DNA of 64,000 nucleotides, taken from NCBI GenBank assembly GCA_936432065.2, contig OW386291.2, positions 14,609,821 to 14,673,820 on the forward strand. The letters run 5' to 3'. The DNA is from Rutpela maculata. Taxonomy: Eukaryota; Arthropoda; Insecta; Coleoptera; Cerambycidae. The notes under the pieces were generated by a model. That model had not been told where the DNA came from. It saw nothing but the letters and a program-made list of their open reading frames with translations, and did not search any database. A program made the translations under genes and the position numbers. Below are positions 36,266-47,319 of this stretch, piece by piece. Each line of letters begins with the position of its first letter. Position 1 is the first letter of the stretch.

Positions 36266-39200
36266 TTAATGCAATTTTTTAAATCATGCCTTCATTTAAA
36301 AAAATTTCAAGCCCATATATACTCTGTCCCCCACCTCACCTACGGCTGATACACCTACCATGTTTAATTAAATTACGTTTATTTTTTAATAACCACCAAC
36401 GGAAAGGATCGAGAACTACATTTTGAATCGTGAACGTGATTTTGTAATAACAAATTTTAGGAAAAGTGGAGATCTGTAATTTTGTATTAATTATATTTTA
36501 TTTTTGGCTTCTTTTAAAGAAAATGTTGATTCGGTGGAATTGGCTGAAATTTTGGTATTTTGTAGTTCAAGTCGTGCTGATTAAAAGTTTTTATTACATC
36601 GAACCAATCCTATGAACAGTTTTTGAGATATAGCTTGTCAAAGTTAGGTAATTTGCGTCATTTTAGACATTCAAGAACTTCTTACTCTTAAACTATTAAC
36701 TTTAGCAAAAAGTTGCAAGGGTCGAAATATTTTTGTTCAAATCCAATAAAGCTCAAGAATTTTTTTCAGAATTTTTTTATCAATTTTTAGGTTAGGTAAA
36801 ATATATATGTCATATTCTGGCATGCTTCGGTGGGATTGGCTGAAACTTTGCTATTTTGTAGTTAAAGTCATGTAGATCAAAAATTCCCAGTGCCTGAAGG
36901 TCTTAACAACGATGTAACGGATTATCCGTACGTGTTTATGAATGGATTCCAGCGTGTTTGTGTACTGCGTGCATGCGTTTGTGTGTGTATGTGCCAGTGT
37001 ATAAAGGATTCTCCGGAAATATCGATGACAAACTTATGGTGCAGATTATACATGCAAAAATATGTTCGCAAATACCTTGAGCTACGGCTCTTTGAAAATG
37101 GCACCGAAAAATTGATTATTATTTTATATTTCAGAAACCTTTTGATTTACAGGGACGCGACTTTATGCGCATATTGAACAATAATACAAGCTTATTTTTA
37201 CATTATTTTTTAAAAATATTTTTTACCGTAAGTGGGTGGTATTGAGGGGGGGCTGTCGATATTTTGCATTAAATTCTTGTCTTTTTTTTTACTTTGGTAC
37301 AAGAATGTCATTCACTAATTAAAAATACACAAAAAATGTCCTCTTTCGTTTTAGTCGAAGGACCGTTTGTGGGAAAAATCGTTCTAATGAGTTTGATACG
37401 GAACCGCTGAAAACACAAGCGTATTATGGTTTTTTGGGTACGCACGGCATGAAAATCACATAAAATATCCTTCAATGATTCTTCTTCGAACGATACATGA
37501 TGCTGGAAACAGGGCACTTTTTACTGAAAATTCTATGGATGTTCTCAATATTTAAAAACTAAAAAAAATATTAAAAAACAACAAAAAGTAAAAATAAACA
37601 GATAGAAAGTGAAACCAAAAAAAAATGGTTGGCAATGAGAACGCTCTCATAAGAAACATAGTGCCGGTAAGAGCAGGTTTTTTGATAAAAATAATCACAC
37701 ACACACGCACGCACGTGCACAAACATGCTGGAAGCCATTTGTAAACACGTACTTAGGGTGTCCCTTATTATTATATGACCAAAAATTTTTTCTCACATTT
37801 TGGAGAGTGCCGGGCATAATTTTATTCAAATGGATGTAAAGATAGGCCCTACCAAATTTTAGCTCAATCGAACACTGTTAACCTGTCGCGCTTGGCGTCT
37901 AACGTAATGAGAATCTATGCACAAGTGTATTCGCAATGCTTTTCTATCGCAGAATCCACAGAACCTTTTAATTAGCTGTGATCTTGTAGTATATCGAAGG
38001 AATAAAAGGGGCATAAAAAATTATCAGTGAAAGCCGCCAAATGACATAACCCGGGTAGCTAGGAGTGACTGGAGAAAACGATTACAGAATTCTCTTAGTT
38101 GAAATTAAACAAGTAATTAATAAATGGCATCGATTATGTATGCATTCATGTGACTACGTATTTATTAAAATAATTATTCCCACTTATATTCAGTAAGATT
38201 TAGACAAATAATAATCACTGTGAAAAATAATTTAAAGAAATATTTGCCCCACTTACCCTCAATGCGCATTTGTTTATTGTCTTGCTAGTTTTGTCAGTAC
38301 TAAAAGAGACGCTCCTTTTTGTCAGATTTTTTATTTCTCCTAGATACCTTCGATTTACTTATACTGCAGATATTCCAGATGCTACCGGTGCTGAAATGGC
38401 TTCGGCGATTTATGAAACGTTGGGAAATTGGGATTTAACAGAAAAGGTACAAGAATTAACTTTTGACACCATTCCTTCAAATAAGAATTAAAGGCGCTTC
38501 AAAGCTGTTAGAACAAAAACTTGTTTTTTGGTTGCCGTCGCCATGTCGCCATGTTTTCGAACTTATTTTGGCAGCAGTTTTCGAAAAAAGCAAATTTACT
38601 ATTTCAGAATCAGATATTCCATTATTTAAAAATTATTGGTCTAGAATCAACGTTCAAAGTTTCGTTCCAGCTGTGGTAAACCCTGAAATCAAATAAATTT
38701 TTAGCGATCATACTGAAACTATTCTAGAAAGTATAAATGATGCAATATCTAAAAAGTTTCCACGAGGAGACTATCGTGAACAATTGAATTTCACAATAAT
38801 ACTCGTAGGAGGCGTTCCTCCCGGTGGAATAAAATTTAGAAAGCCAGGTGCCTACCATATGGCCAGGTGAATGGCAAAAGCCATACGTTTTCCATAAGGA
38901 GAAATCACTTCGCCAAACAACATGCTTCATTATAAAATGCTACGAAAATGCTGGATTTATGAGTCAGAAGCAATGTCTGCTCCACTAATGGATATCAAAT
39001 TCTTGCGAGAATTAGATCAGTAAAAAGGAATTGATAAAAATATCGCAGAAATAGCTATTGGGAAATTTGTGAACCATTTGTATTATTTGACTACTGAAAA
39101 TACAAAATTGGCACAAAAAATTTTAGAAGAAACAGTAAATGTAGAAGATGAAAATGAAAGTGAAGATGAAACAGAAAATCATCTTAAGAAATTGCCAATG

Positions 39201-39815
39201 AGGAAAGAAGAATTTTTAAAGCTGTCTGATGAAGTTTCAATAAAATTACTTAGTAATAAATCAATAGATTTATTTCACAGATTTAAAATAGACAATTTTT
39301 ACACTTGCATCCATCCGAATGGAAAAATTCTAATGCGTATAAACAAGGACAGCTAGTCATTAGAGAATTACAATTAGTAAATGACTCTGCCGAACGGGGA
39401 ATAAAATTACTTCAATATTTTAACGAAAAAGTTCGGGATCAAAAACAATTTTTATTGCAGGTGGGTAATTTTTTCATTGAAATTTTCAAACTCTCTACAA
39501 GATTCATTTTCTTAATATATTTGTCCCTTTGGTTTTCTTTTTAGACTAGTAGATATGCTTCTAGAGGGCAGAATATTTACTAGTGAAATATTTTGTCGAA
39601 CTCCTCTATATGTTTCCTTAAATATATAAGGAATAAGAAACCAGACTGCAACCAACAGCTATTCTCCGGACTAATGCCCCGCCGAGCGCTGAATTACGAG
39701 TTACAAGCCTGGCCGCGTTAAGTACAATAACTATGTATTGCCACAAAACGCTAAGTTTCGATTGTAATAGACACCAGCCGAAAGACTTATTCCCATTCAA
39801 AGGAGCTCTCGTGCC

Positions 39816-39891
39816 AGCCATCTCATACCACTTGCAGACTGCAGTTTCGAGCTATTGGCTCTCGTCAGTGCAAGGTAGGTCTGAGACGGCT
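39816..39891 (-). ncRNA. Hammerhead ribozyme motif, type I (direct unit 1)
   Basis: Read on the minus strand: stem I outer (AGCCGTCTCA with TGAGATGGCT, one G-U) and inner (CTTGCA/TGCAAG); core CTGACGA; stem II GAGC-CAATA-GCTC; GAAA; a very short stem III (A-U, C-G pairs around TGCA); and GTC at the cleavage site (between 39837 and 39836). The internal loop in stem I and loop II could make the tertiary contact seen in natural type I hammerheads. Confidence 0.9.
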
Positions 39892-40295
39892 GTAACGAGG
39901 CATTTGTTCACTCTTGGTACATGACGAGATTTATAAAACCACGACATGCAACAAAAATGACAGGCTCCATCTAGCGGCTGATATCCATTACAATCGAAAC
40001 AGCAGTAGCCCTGACATGGGCACAGTTAGTAGATATGCTTCTAGAGGGCAGAATATTTACTAGTGAAATATTTTGTCGAACTCCTCTATATGTTTCCTTA
40101 AATATATAAGGAATAAGAAACCAGACTGCAACCAACAGCTATTCTCCGGACTAATGCCCCGCCGAGCGCTGAATTACGAGTTACAAGCCTGGCCGCGTTA
40201 AGTACAATAACTATGTATTGCCACAAAACGCTAAGTTTCGATTGTAATAGACACCAGCCGAAAGACTTATTCCCATTCAAAGGAGCTCTCGTGCC

Positions 40296-40371
40296 AGCCA
40301 TCTCATACCACTTGCAGACTGCAGTTTCGAGCTATTGGCTCTCGTCAGTGCAAGGTAGGTCTGAGACGGCT
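40296..40371 (-). ncRNA. Hammerhead ribozyme motif, type I (direct unit 2)
   Basis: Identical to the motif 480 bp upstream; all core bases present. Confidence 0.9.
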
Positions 40372-40775
40372 GTAACGAGGCATTTGTTCACTCTTGGTAC
40401 ATGACGAGATTTATAAAACCACGACATGCAACAAAAATGACAGGCTCCATCTAGCGGCTGATATCCATTACAATCGAAACAGCAGTAGCCCTGACATGGG
40501 CACAGTTAGTAGATATGCTTCTAGAGGGCAGAATATTTACTAGTGAAATATTTTGTCGAACTCCTCTATATGTTTCCTTAAATATATAAGGAATAAGAAA
40601 CCAGACTGCAACCAACAGCTATTCTCCGGACTAATGCCCCGCCGAGCGCTGAATTACGAGTTACAAGCCTGGCCGCGTTAAGTACAATAACTATGTATTG
40701 CCACAAAACGCTAAGTTTCGATTGTAATAGACACCAGCCGAAAGACTTATTCCCATTCAAAGGAGCTCTCGTGCC

Positions 40776-40851
40776 AGCCATCTCATACCACTTGCAGACT
40801 GCAGTTTCGAGCTATTGGCTCTCGTCAGTGCAAGGTAGGTCTGAGACGGCT
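40776..40851 (-). ncRNA. Hammerhead ribozyme motif, type I (direct unit 3)
   Basis: Identical copy at the 480-bp period; core intact. Confidence 0.9.
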
Positions 40852-41255
40852 GTAACGAGGCATTTGTTCACTCTTGGTACATGACGAGATTTATAAAACC
40901 ACGACATGCAACAAAAATGACAGGCTCCATCTAGCGGCTGATATCCATTACAATCGAAACAGCAGTAGCCCTGACATGGGCACAGTTAGTAGATATGCTT
41001 CTAGAGGGCAGAATATTTACTAGTGAAATATTTTGTCGAACTCCTCTATATGTTTCCTTAAATATATAAGGAATAAGAAACCAGACTGCAACCAACAGCT
41101 ATTCTCCGGACTAATGCCCCGCCGAGCGCTGAATTACGAGTTACAAGCCTGGCCGCGTTAAGTACAATAACTATGTATTGCCACAAAACGCTAAGTTTCG
41201 ATTGTAATAGACACCAGCCGAAAGACTTATTCCCATTCAAAGGAGCTCTCGTGCC

Positions 41256-41331
41256 AGCCATCTCATACCACTTGCAGACTGCAGTTTCGAGCTATTGGCT
41301 CTCGTCAGTGCAAGGTAGGTCTGAGACGGCT
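41256..41331 (-). ncRNA. Hammerhead ribozyme motif, type I (direct unit 4)
   Basis: Last copy before the inversion point at 41412; core intact. Confidence 0.9.
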
Positions 41332-41769
41332 GTAACGAGGCATTTGTTCACTCTTGGTACATGACGAGATTTATAAAACCACGACATGCAACAAAAATGA
41401 CAGGCTCCATCTATTACAATCGAAACTTAGCGTTTTGTGGCAATACATAGTTATTGTACTTAACGCGGCCAGGCTTGTAACTCGTAATTCAGCGCTCGGC
41501 GGGGCATTAGTCCGGAGAATAGCTGTTGGTTGCAGTCTGGTTTCTTATTCCTTATATATTTAAGGAAACATATAGAGGAGTTCGACAAAATATTTCACTA
41601 GTAAATATTCTGCCCTCTAGAAGCATATCTACTAACTGTGCCCATGTCAGGGCTACTGCTGTTTCGATTGTAATGGATATCAGCCGCTAGATGGAGCCTG
41701 TCATTTTTGTTGCATGTCGTGGTTTTATAAATCTCGTCATGTACCAAGAGTGAACAAATGCCTCGTTAC

Positions 41770-41845
41770 AGCCGTCTCAGACCTACCTTGCACTGACGAG
41801 AGCCAATAGCTCGAAACTGCAGTCTGCAAGTGGTATGAGATGGCT
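41770..41845 (+). ncRNA. Hammerhead ribozyme motif, type I (inverted unit 1)
   Basis: Plus-strand copy: CTGACGA at 41793-41799, stem II GAGC/GCTC, GAAA at 41813-41816, predicted cleavage after C41824. Confidence 0.9.
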
Positions 41846-42249
41846 GGCACGAGAGCTCCTTTGAATGGGAATAAGTCTTTCGGCTGGTGTCTATTACAAT
41901 CGAAACTTAGCGTTTTGTGGCAATACATAGTTATTGTACTTAACGCGGCCAGGCTTGTAACTCGTAATTCAGCGCTCGGCGGGGCATTAGTCCGGAGAAT
42001 AGCTGTTGGTTGCAGTCTGGTTTCTTATTCCTTATATATTTAAGGAAACATATAGAGGAGTTCAACAAAATATTTCACTAGTAAATATTCTGCCCTCTAG
42101 AAGCATATCTACTAACTGTGCCCATGTCAGGGCTACTGCTGTTTCGATTGTAATGGATATCAGCCGCTAGATGGAGCCTGTCATTTTTGTTGCATGTCGT
42201 GGTTTTATAAATCTCGTCATGTACCAAGAGTGAACAAATGCCTCGTTAC

Positions 42250-42325
42250 AGCCGTCTCAGACCTACCTTGCACTGACGAGAGCCAATAGCTCGAAACTGC
42301 AGTCTGCAAGTGGTATGAGATGGCT
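42250..42325 (+). ncRNA. Hammerhead ribozyme motif, type I (inverted unit 2)
   Basis: Predicted cleavage after C42304, exactly 480 nt from the previous site. Confidence 0.9.
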
Positions 42326-42726
42326 GGCACGAGAGCTCCTTTGAATGGGAATATGTCTTTCGGCTGGTGTCTATTACAATCGAAACTTAGCGTTTTGTGG
42401 CAATACATAGTTATTGTACTTAACGCGGCCAGGCTTGTAACTCGTAATTCAGCGCTCGGCGGGGCATTAGTCCGGAGAATAGCTGTTGGTTGCAGTCTGG
42501 TTTCTTATTCCTTATATATTTAAGGAAACATATAGAGTTCGACAAAATATTTCACTAGTAAATATTCTGCCCTCTAGAAGCATATCTACTAACTGTGCCC
42601 ATGTCAGGGCTACTGCTGTTTCGATTGTAATGGATATCAGCCGCTAGATGGAGCCTGTCATTTTTGTTGCATGTCGTGGTTTTATAAATCTCGTCATGTA
42701 CCAAGAGTGAACAAATGCCTCGTTAC

Positions 42727-42802
42727 AGCCGTCTCAGACCTACCTTGCACTGACGAGAGCCAATAGCTCGAAACTGCAGTCTGCAAGTGGTATGAGATGG
42801 CT
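42727..42802 (+). ncRNA. Hammerhead ribozyme motif, type I (inverted unit 3)
   Basis: Cleavage after C42781, 477 nt from the previous site because of a 3-bp loss in the unit body; the ribozyme itself is unchanged. Confidence 0.9.
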
Positions 42803-42947
42803 GGCACGAGAGCTCCTTTGAATAGGAATAAGTCTTTCGGCTGGTGTCTATTACAATCGAAACTTAGCGTTTTGTGGCAATACATAGTTATTGTACTTAA
42901 CGCGGCCAGGCTTGTAACTCGTAATTCAGCGCTCGGCGGGGTATTAG

Positions 42948-43264
42948 CACAGTAGAGAAAAGACCAGTAGTCCGACTCAGCCGGAACAGTTGTATAAGAT
43001 TTTCAGTGCGCATGCGATGCGCGTGGGCTTAAACTATTCGATGCGCAGTGGACGGCACGACGACAGTGGACGGCAGTGATGATATAGGGTGGGGCGAATG
43101 TTTATTTTTGTTTACGTTTACGTTTCTGAACAGTCCCCACTATCGACGAAATGCGCGTGGGATACAAACAGTAGATGCGCAGTGGATTAAAAAAAATAAA
43201 ATCGAGTACAACAGATATCAAAGGGACCGCTGCGAGTGAAACTACTGGTCTTTTCTCTACTGTG
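42948..43264. mobile_element. 317-bp MITE inside the ribozyme array
   Basis: Perfect 23-bp TIRs beginning CACAGTAGAGAAAAGACCAG, with target duplication GTATTAG (7 bp; 8 if the terminal G is counted). The interior has repeats of GATGCGCAGTGGA and CATGCGATGCGCGTGGG. Removing it and one duplication restores a 480-bp unit. Confidence 0.9.
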
Positions 43265-43530
43265 GTATTAGTCCGGAGAATAGCTGTTGGTTGCAGTCTG
43301 GTTTCTTATTCCTTATATATTTAAGGAAACATATAGAGGAGTTCGACAAAATATTTCACTAGTAAATATTCTGCCCTCTAGAAGCATATCTACTAACTGT
43401 GCCCATGTCAGGGCTACTGCTGTTTCGATTGTAATGGATATCAGCCGCTAGATGGAGCCTGTCATTTTTGTTGCATGTCGTGGTTTTATAAATCTCGTCA
43501 TGTACCAAGAGTGAACAAATGCCTCGTTAC

Positions 43531-43606
43531 AGCCGTCTCAGACCTACCTTGCACTGACGAGAGCCAATAGCTCGAAACTGCAGTCTGCAAGTGGTATGAG
43601 ATGGCT
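43531..43606 (+). ncRNA. Hammerhead ribozyme motif, type I (inverted unit 4)
   Basis: Cleavage predicted after C43585; the interval to the previous site is 804, which is 480 plus the 324 bp contributed by the MITE and its duplication. Confidence 0.9.
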
Positions 43607-44849
43607 GGCACGAGAGCTCCTTTGAATGGGAATAAGTCTTTCGGCTGGTGTCTATTACAATCGAAACTTAGCGTTTTGTGGCAATACATAGTTATTGTAC
43701 TTAACGCGGCCAGGCTTGTAACTCGTAATTCAGCGCTCGGCGGGGCATTAGTCCGGAGAATAGCTGTTGGTTGCAGTCTGGTTTCTTATTCCTTATATAT
43801 TTAAGGAAACATATAGAGGAGTTCGACAAAATATTTCACTAGTAAAAAATTCTTTTTAGACTGTCCAAGATTACCGCCGTAAATATCCTCAGGCAACCAA
43901 AGAAGTATTGCAGAAAACTTTCGAAATGTAGAACTTTAGATTATGGACTAGTTTTAAAACTTTGTAATCTCAAATCCAACAATAAATAAATTAATAAATT
44001 AACATATATTTATGATTTCCAATTTTAAAAAACGATGTAGGGCTAAAAATAAAATAAAATCGATAAAAAATAAATTTTTGATTTTTGAAAACTTTAGGCC
44101 ACGAGCGTGACGTGTTACTTATATTTCATTAAGCTAAAAATTGGTGGGGATTGTTTTTAAACATAATGGAACAAAATTCCACCCGGCACTTCTCAAAAAT
44201 CAAAACTTCAAAAATAAGGGGCACCCTAACGTACATATAGATTACCCGTTACCTCGTTGTTAAGACCTTCAGGCACTCTGGAGCGAAAACTACTCATAGG
44301 ATAGATTCAGTGCAATAGGAATTTTTGATCAGCATGACTTTAACTACAAAATAGCAAAGTTTCAGCCAATCCCACCGAAGCATGCCGGAATGTGACATAT
44401 ATATATATTTTACCTAACCTAAAAATTGATAAAAAAATTCTTGAGCTTTATTGGACTAGAACAAAAATATTTCGACCTTTGCAATTTTTTACTAAAATTA
44501 ATAGTTTAGGAGTAAAAAGCTCTTGAATGTCTAAAATGACGCAAATTACCTAACTTTGACAAGCTGTACCTCAAAAACTGTCCATAGGATTGGCTCGATG
44601 TAATAAGAACTTTTGATCAGCGTGACTTGGACTACAAAATACCAATTTCAGTCGATTCCACCGAATCAACATTTTCATAGGTTTTGTTCCGGAGTCCTTT
44701 ATCATAATATATTTAATCAAATCGTTTCTTGTAAGAATAATTTAAATACATGTTTAAACTTTTTGAATGGCCAAACTCATTTCACTAGGTGGCCAACTCT
44801 TTTCACTGTGTATCCATTTGGCCACACAACTATTGCTTAAAAAATGACC

Positions 44850-45225
44850 TGTAGGATAGTAAGCATATAGGTGCTTGCGAGAGGCGTTGACGCATTGTGT
44901 CGTGATATAGAGTGTTTATGCTCCACTTTTTGTGTTTTTTCTTCTGAATCTTCTGTTTTCTCTGTTTCTAACTCTGGCATTGCGATTTCTTTATGATATT
45001 CAATTTTCTTCCTTACTGTTCGTTACCAGTATGCTTGCTTCTTTTCTAGTTTGTTCATGATCCTCTCATATCAGTTGTTGTTCTACATGTATAGCATGAT
45101 CTCCCTGTTATTAGTATTTTACTGTTCAGTATGAGTGCTTTCTTCAGAAAGCTGAGAATAACCTGCTCCTCTTCCTTGATGATTAGATCATCGGCATATG
45201 CTAGTACTATCGGGATTTTCAACGT
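44850..45225 (-). pseudogene. Second fragment of the 3790-4862 LINE family
   Basis: On the minus strand the frame from 45215 reads IPIVLAYADDLIIKEEEQVI, an RT catalytic YADD box. Separate pieces follow (ERIMNKLEKK at about 45065, and the ACAATGCGTCAACGC terminus at about 44900). Large internal deletions and stops. Confidence 0.7.
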
Positions 45226-46009
45226 TTCTCAATCTTCGATCTTAGTGATTCTTTTACTGTGCTTTGTATCACTTGATCTGGGATCGTGGTAAATATTCAA
45301 GAATAAAAAGGGAGCAGCAATGGGTTCACCTTTATCACCAGTACTCGCCAACTTATTTATGGAAGCATTCGAAATATACGCCTTCCCTAATAACACACAC
45401 ATGTCCATTGAGTGTCCAACGGACATGCTTGTCCGGATATCTTGTACGTCCAATAACTGTCCAGATTAAGTAGTGATGATATCCAGTGGATGTCCAATCG
45501 ACTGTAGGGTGGCCACTTTTTGGACATCCATATGACGTCCCGTTATAGCTATCCAATGGAAGCCCTGTATGGACAATTGTGTCCATTGCGGACGTCCATA
45601 GGATATCCATTGATTAGAAAATATTATTTAGGTTCTTAGGCAGATTACAACTTACACACTTTTTATTTAATATGAAATTGCCTACTTTCTGTATATTGGT
45701 GCCTCAATCTCTGGTGACGCTTATATACTAGTTAGGTAAACACTTTAAAACACTCGTTACCAGATAACCAATCAAAACAATTATTCTTCTAGCTAATACT
45801 GAAGAAGTATTGAATTACATATTAGGATTCCTAGCATAAGTCATTTATTTAAATTAAGTTAATGATTTAAGTGTTTTCTATTTTTTATTGCTTTAAAATG
45901 CTAGAAATCCTATCTTGTAATTCAATACTTTGTCATTATTAGCTAGACGAGTAGTTGTTTTGATTGGTTCTCCTGTAATGAGTGTTTTAAAGTGATTACT
46001 TAATAATTG

Positions 46010-46495
46010 ATGAGCGGGGGGGGAGAAATTTGAAAAAAAAATGTTTGCCAAAATGCCAAAATCTCTGGCGGGCCCCCGCTACGGGTCCCTCCAAAGTCAA
46101 CGGGCCCCCATGCTTAATAATTGATGAGCGGGGAGAAGAAATTTGAAACAAAAAATTTTGCCAAAATCTCTGGCGGGCCTTTCGAGAGCCAACGGGCCCT
46201 CGCGCTTAATAATTGATAAGCGGGGAGGGGGGTACTTTGAAAAAAAAAAAATTGCCTAAATCTCTGGCGGGCCCTTCCAAAGCCAACGGGCCCCCCGTGC
46301 TTAATATTTGATGAGCGAGGGGGAGAAATTTGAAAAAAAAAATTGCCAAAATATCTGGTGGGCCTCCCACTACGGGCTCCTCGAGAGCCAACGGGCCCTC
46401 GCCCTTAATAATTTATGAGCGGGGGGGAGAAATTTGAAAAAAAAAATTGCCAAAATCTCTGGCGGGCCCCCACTACGGGCCCCTCGGAAGCCCAG
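46010..46495. repeat. Degenerate tandem repeat, about 5 units of 80-120 bp
   Basis: Units contain ATAATTGATGAGCGGGG, GAGAAATTTGAAAAAAA, TTGCCAAAATCTCTGGCGGG and a GCCAACGGGCCC end. The first part is related to the interior of the MITE at 18713-18968. Confidence 0.8.
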
Positions 46496-46499
46496 GCCC

Positions 46500-47319
46500 C
46501 TAAACTCATTCGTTTTTTCTGCTATGTTTCTTGTTTTTAAACACACTTCTTTCTTTAGTACGACGCAAATAATATTTCTTTCATCTTCTTCCACATCCTT
46601 CTTGTCCGTCTTGAAATTGCACCTCTTGGCAGTTCCTGAAATATAAATTATGATATAAAGTGTGTTCTTGTTTTGTGTCTCTGATATTCGAATAATTTGT
46701 AATGATTAATATACTGCTAGCAAAAATATTAGAACAACTATCAAATCGTTATGGGTTCTCAGGAAGACATATGTACTCTTAATTTTATTAGTTTATGAAA
46801 TATTATGTACTGCTACCTACCCAAAAGTACTGTATCGTACTGTATCTGACATCAGAAAACATATTTATCTTGTTTATCGAATGATTACTTTTGCTGTCAC
46901 AGATACATACATAAGACGTTTAAATATATCAGTATTTGTGTGCGTACCAAAATTTATTATAGTTATGAGTTAACTTGTCAATATTATTCAACTAATTTTT
47001 GTTATACTAGAAACCAATGCTTTTGCTTGAAATGCCTCATTATTCGGGGAAAATAAAATTGAACTTACCATCTATCTCGGTCACCGATTTGTGTAAAGAT
47101 GTCTTGTTTTACAACTTATTGATTCAGAAAATTCTGGCTGAAAAATTTTGTTCACTTAGGAAGCTCTGAAATTCTTTGGATTTCTTCCTCAGAGTCACTG
47201 ATGTCACATGAAGAATATCCTTTTCTGTGTCTCAGTTTTCTGATTTTGTCTCCTTCATCATTATTTAAGTCACTGGTATATTCAGCAATTATTGTTTTCT
47301 TTCTCGATTCAGAATATTT
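46500..47319 (-). pseudogene. Possible exons of the gene of the 45385-51003 element
   Basis: Minus-strand candidate exon 47319-47158 follows a TATTTTTTAG acceptor and encodes KYSESRKKTIIAEYTSDL, then a KLRHRKGYSSCDISDSEEE segment. A short piece at about 47138-47060 lies between TTTTTCAG and GTAAGT. A third piece begins after TATATTTCAG at about 46636. Basic/acidic low-complexity sequence of this sort is usual near the N-terminus of transposon proteins. Phases were not proven and the first piece runs into a stop, so this is tentative. Confidence 0.35.

Larger units (their letters stand above)
39548..43849. mobile_element. Retrozyme-like array: inverted tandem 480-bp hammerhead units
   Basis: About 3.9 direct units (39548-41412) followed head-on by about 4.4 inverted units (41413-43846), period 480 bp. 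The first units look identical; inverted units differ by a few bases and one 3-bp loss (about 42537). The switch at 41412/41413 joins CCATCT to TCTATTAC through a TCT microhomology. The whole array is flanked by a perfect 13-bp duplication TTCTTTTTAGACT (39535-39547 and 43850-43862), showing insertion as one element into the transposase exon. Each complete unit carries a type I hammerhead motif, so a transcript of tandem units could self-cleave into 480-nt monomers. No protein is encoded. Tandem units, hammerheads and a short target duplication together match descriptions of animal retrozymes. Confidence 0.85.
38330..43931 (+). pseudogene. RNase H-fold transposase-like gene, split by the 480-bp array
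   Basis: Decayed gene of a family common in invertebrate genomes. A TGAEMASAIYETLGNWDL segment at about 38383 is followed by LTFDTIPSNK, matching the D-x-x-x-S-N context of a second catalytic Asp. After a frameshift come KGASKLLEQKLVFWLP and PCRHVFELI, a C-x-x-H position as in hAT/Kolobok-like enzymes. Later parts include RGDYREQLNFTIILVGGVPP and NHLYYLTTENTKLA, with stops at about 38694, 38866 and 39020. An 84-bp intron starts at 39461 (CAG|GTGGGT). The last exon (ACTGTCCAAGATTACCGCCG..., stop TAG 43929-43931) begins three bases before the inserted array and resumes after it. Superfamily assignment is inferred from the Asp and CxxH spacing only. Confidence 0.65.
36519..44676. mobile_element. 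8.2-kb element with more than 400-bp terminal inverted repeats
   Basis: Left arm 36519-36932 (starts GAAAATGTTGATTCGGTGGA) is inverted at about 44238-44676. A second inverted block (GGGTGTCCCTTATT...AGTGCCGGG) is at 37757-37830 and 44150-44230. The two left blocks are separated by an insertion of about 0.8 kb (about 36933-37752). The plus-strand transposase-like gene at 38330-43931 lies between the arms, so this was probably an autonomous element. The hammerhead array interrupts its last exon. Confidence 0.8.

Noticed and set aside
39618..43804. Repeated 63- and 67-aa open frames in each 480-bp unit
   Set aside because: They lie on both strands of the same unit, have no protein signature, and are explained by the repeat itself; the conserved element is the ribozyme.
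46010..46495. CRISPR-like array
   Set aside because: Repeats are long, degenerate and directly adjoining without unique spacers; the genome is eukaryotic.
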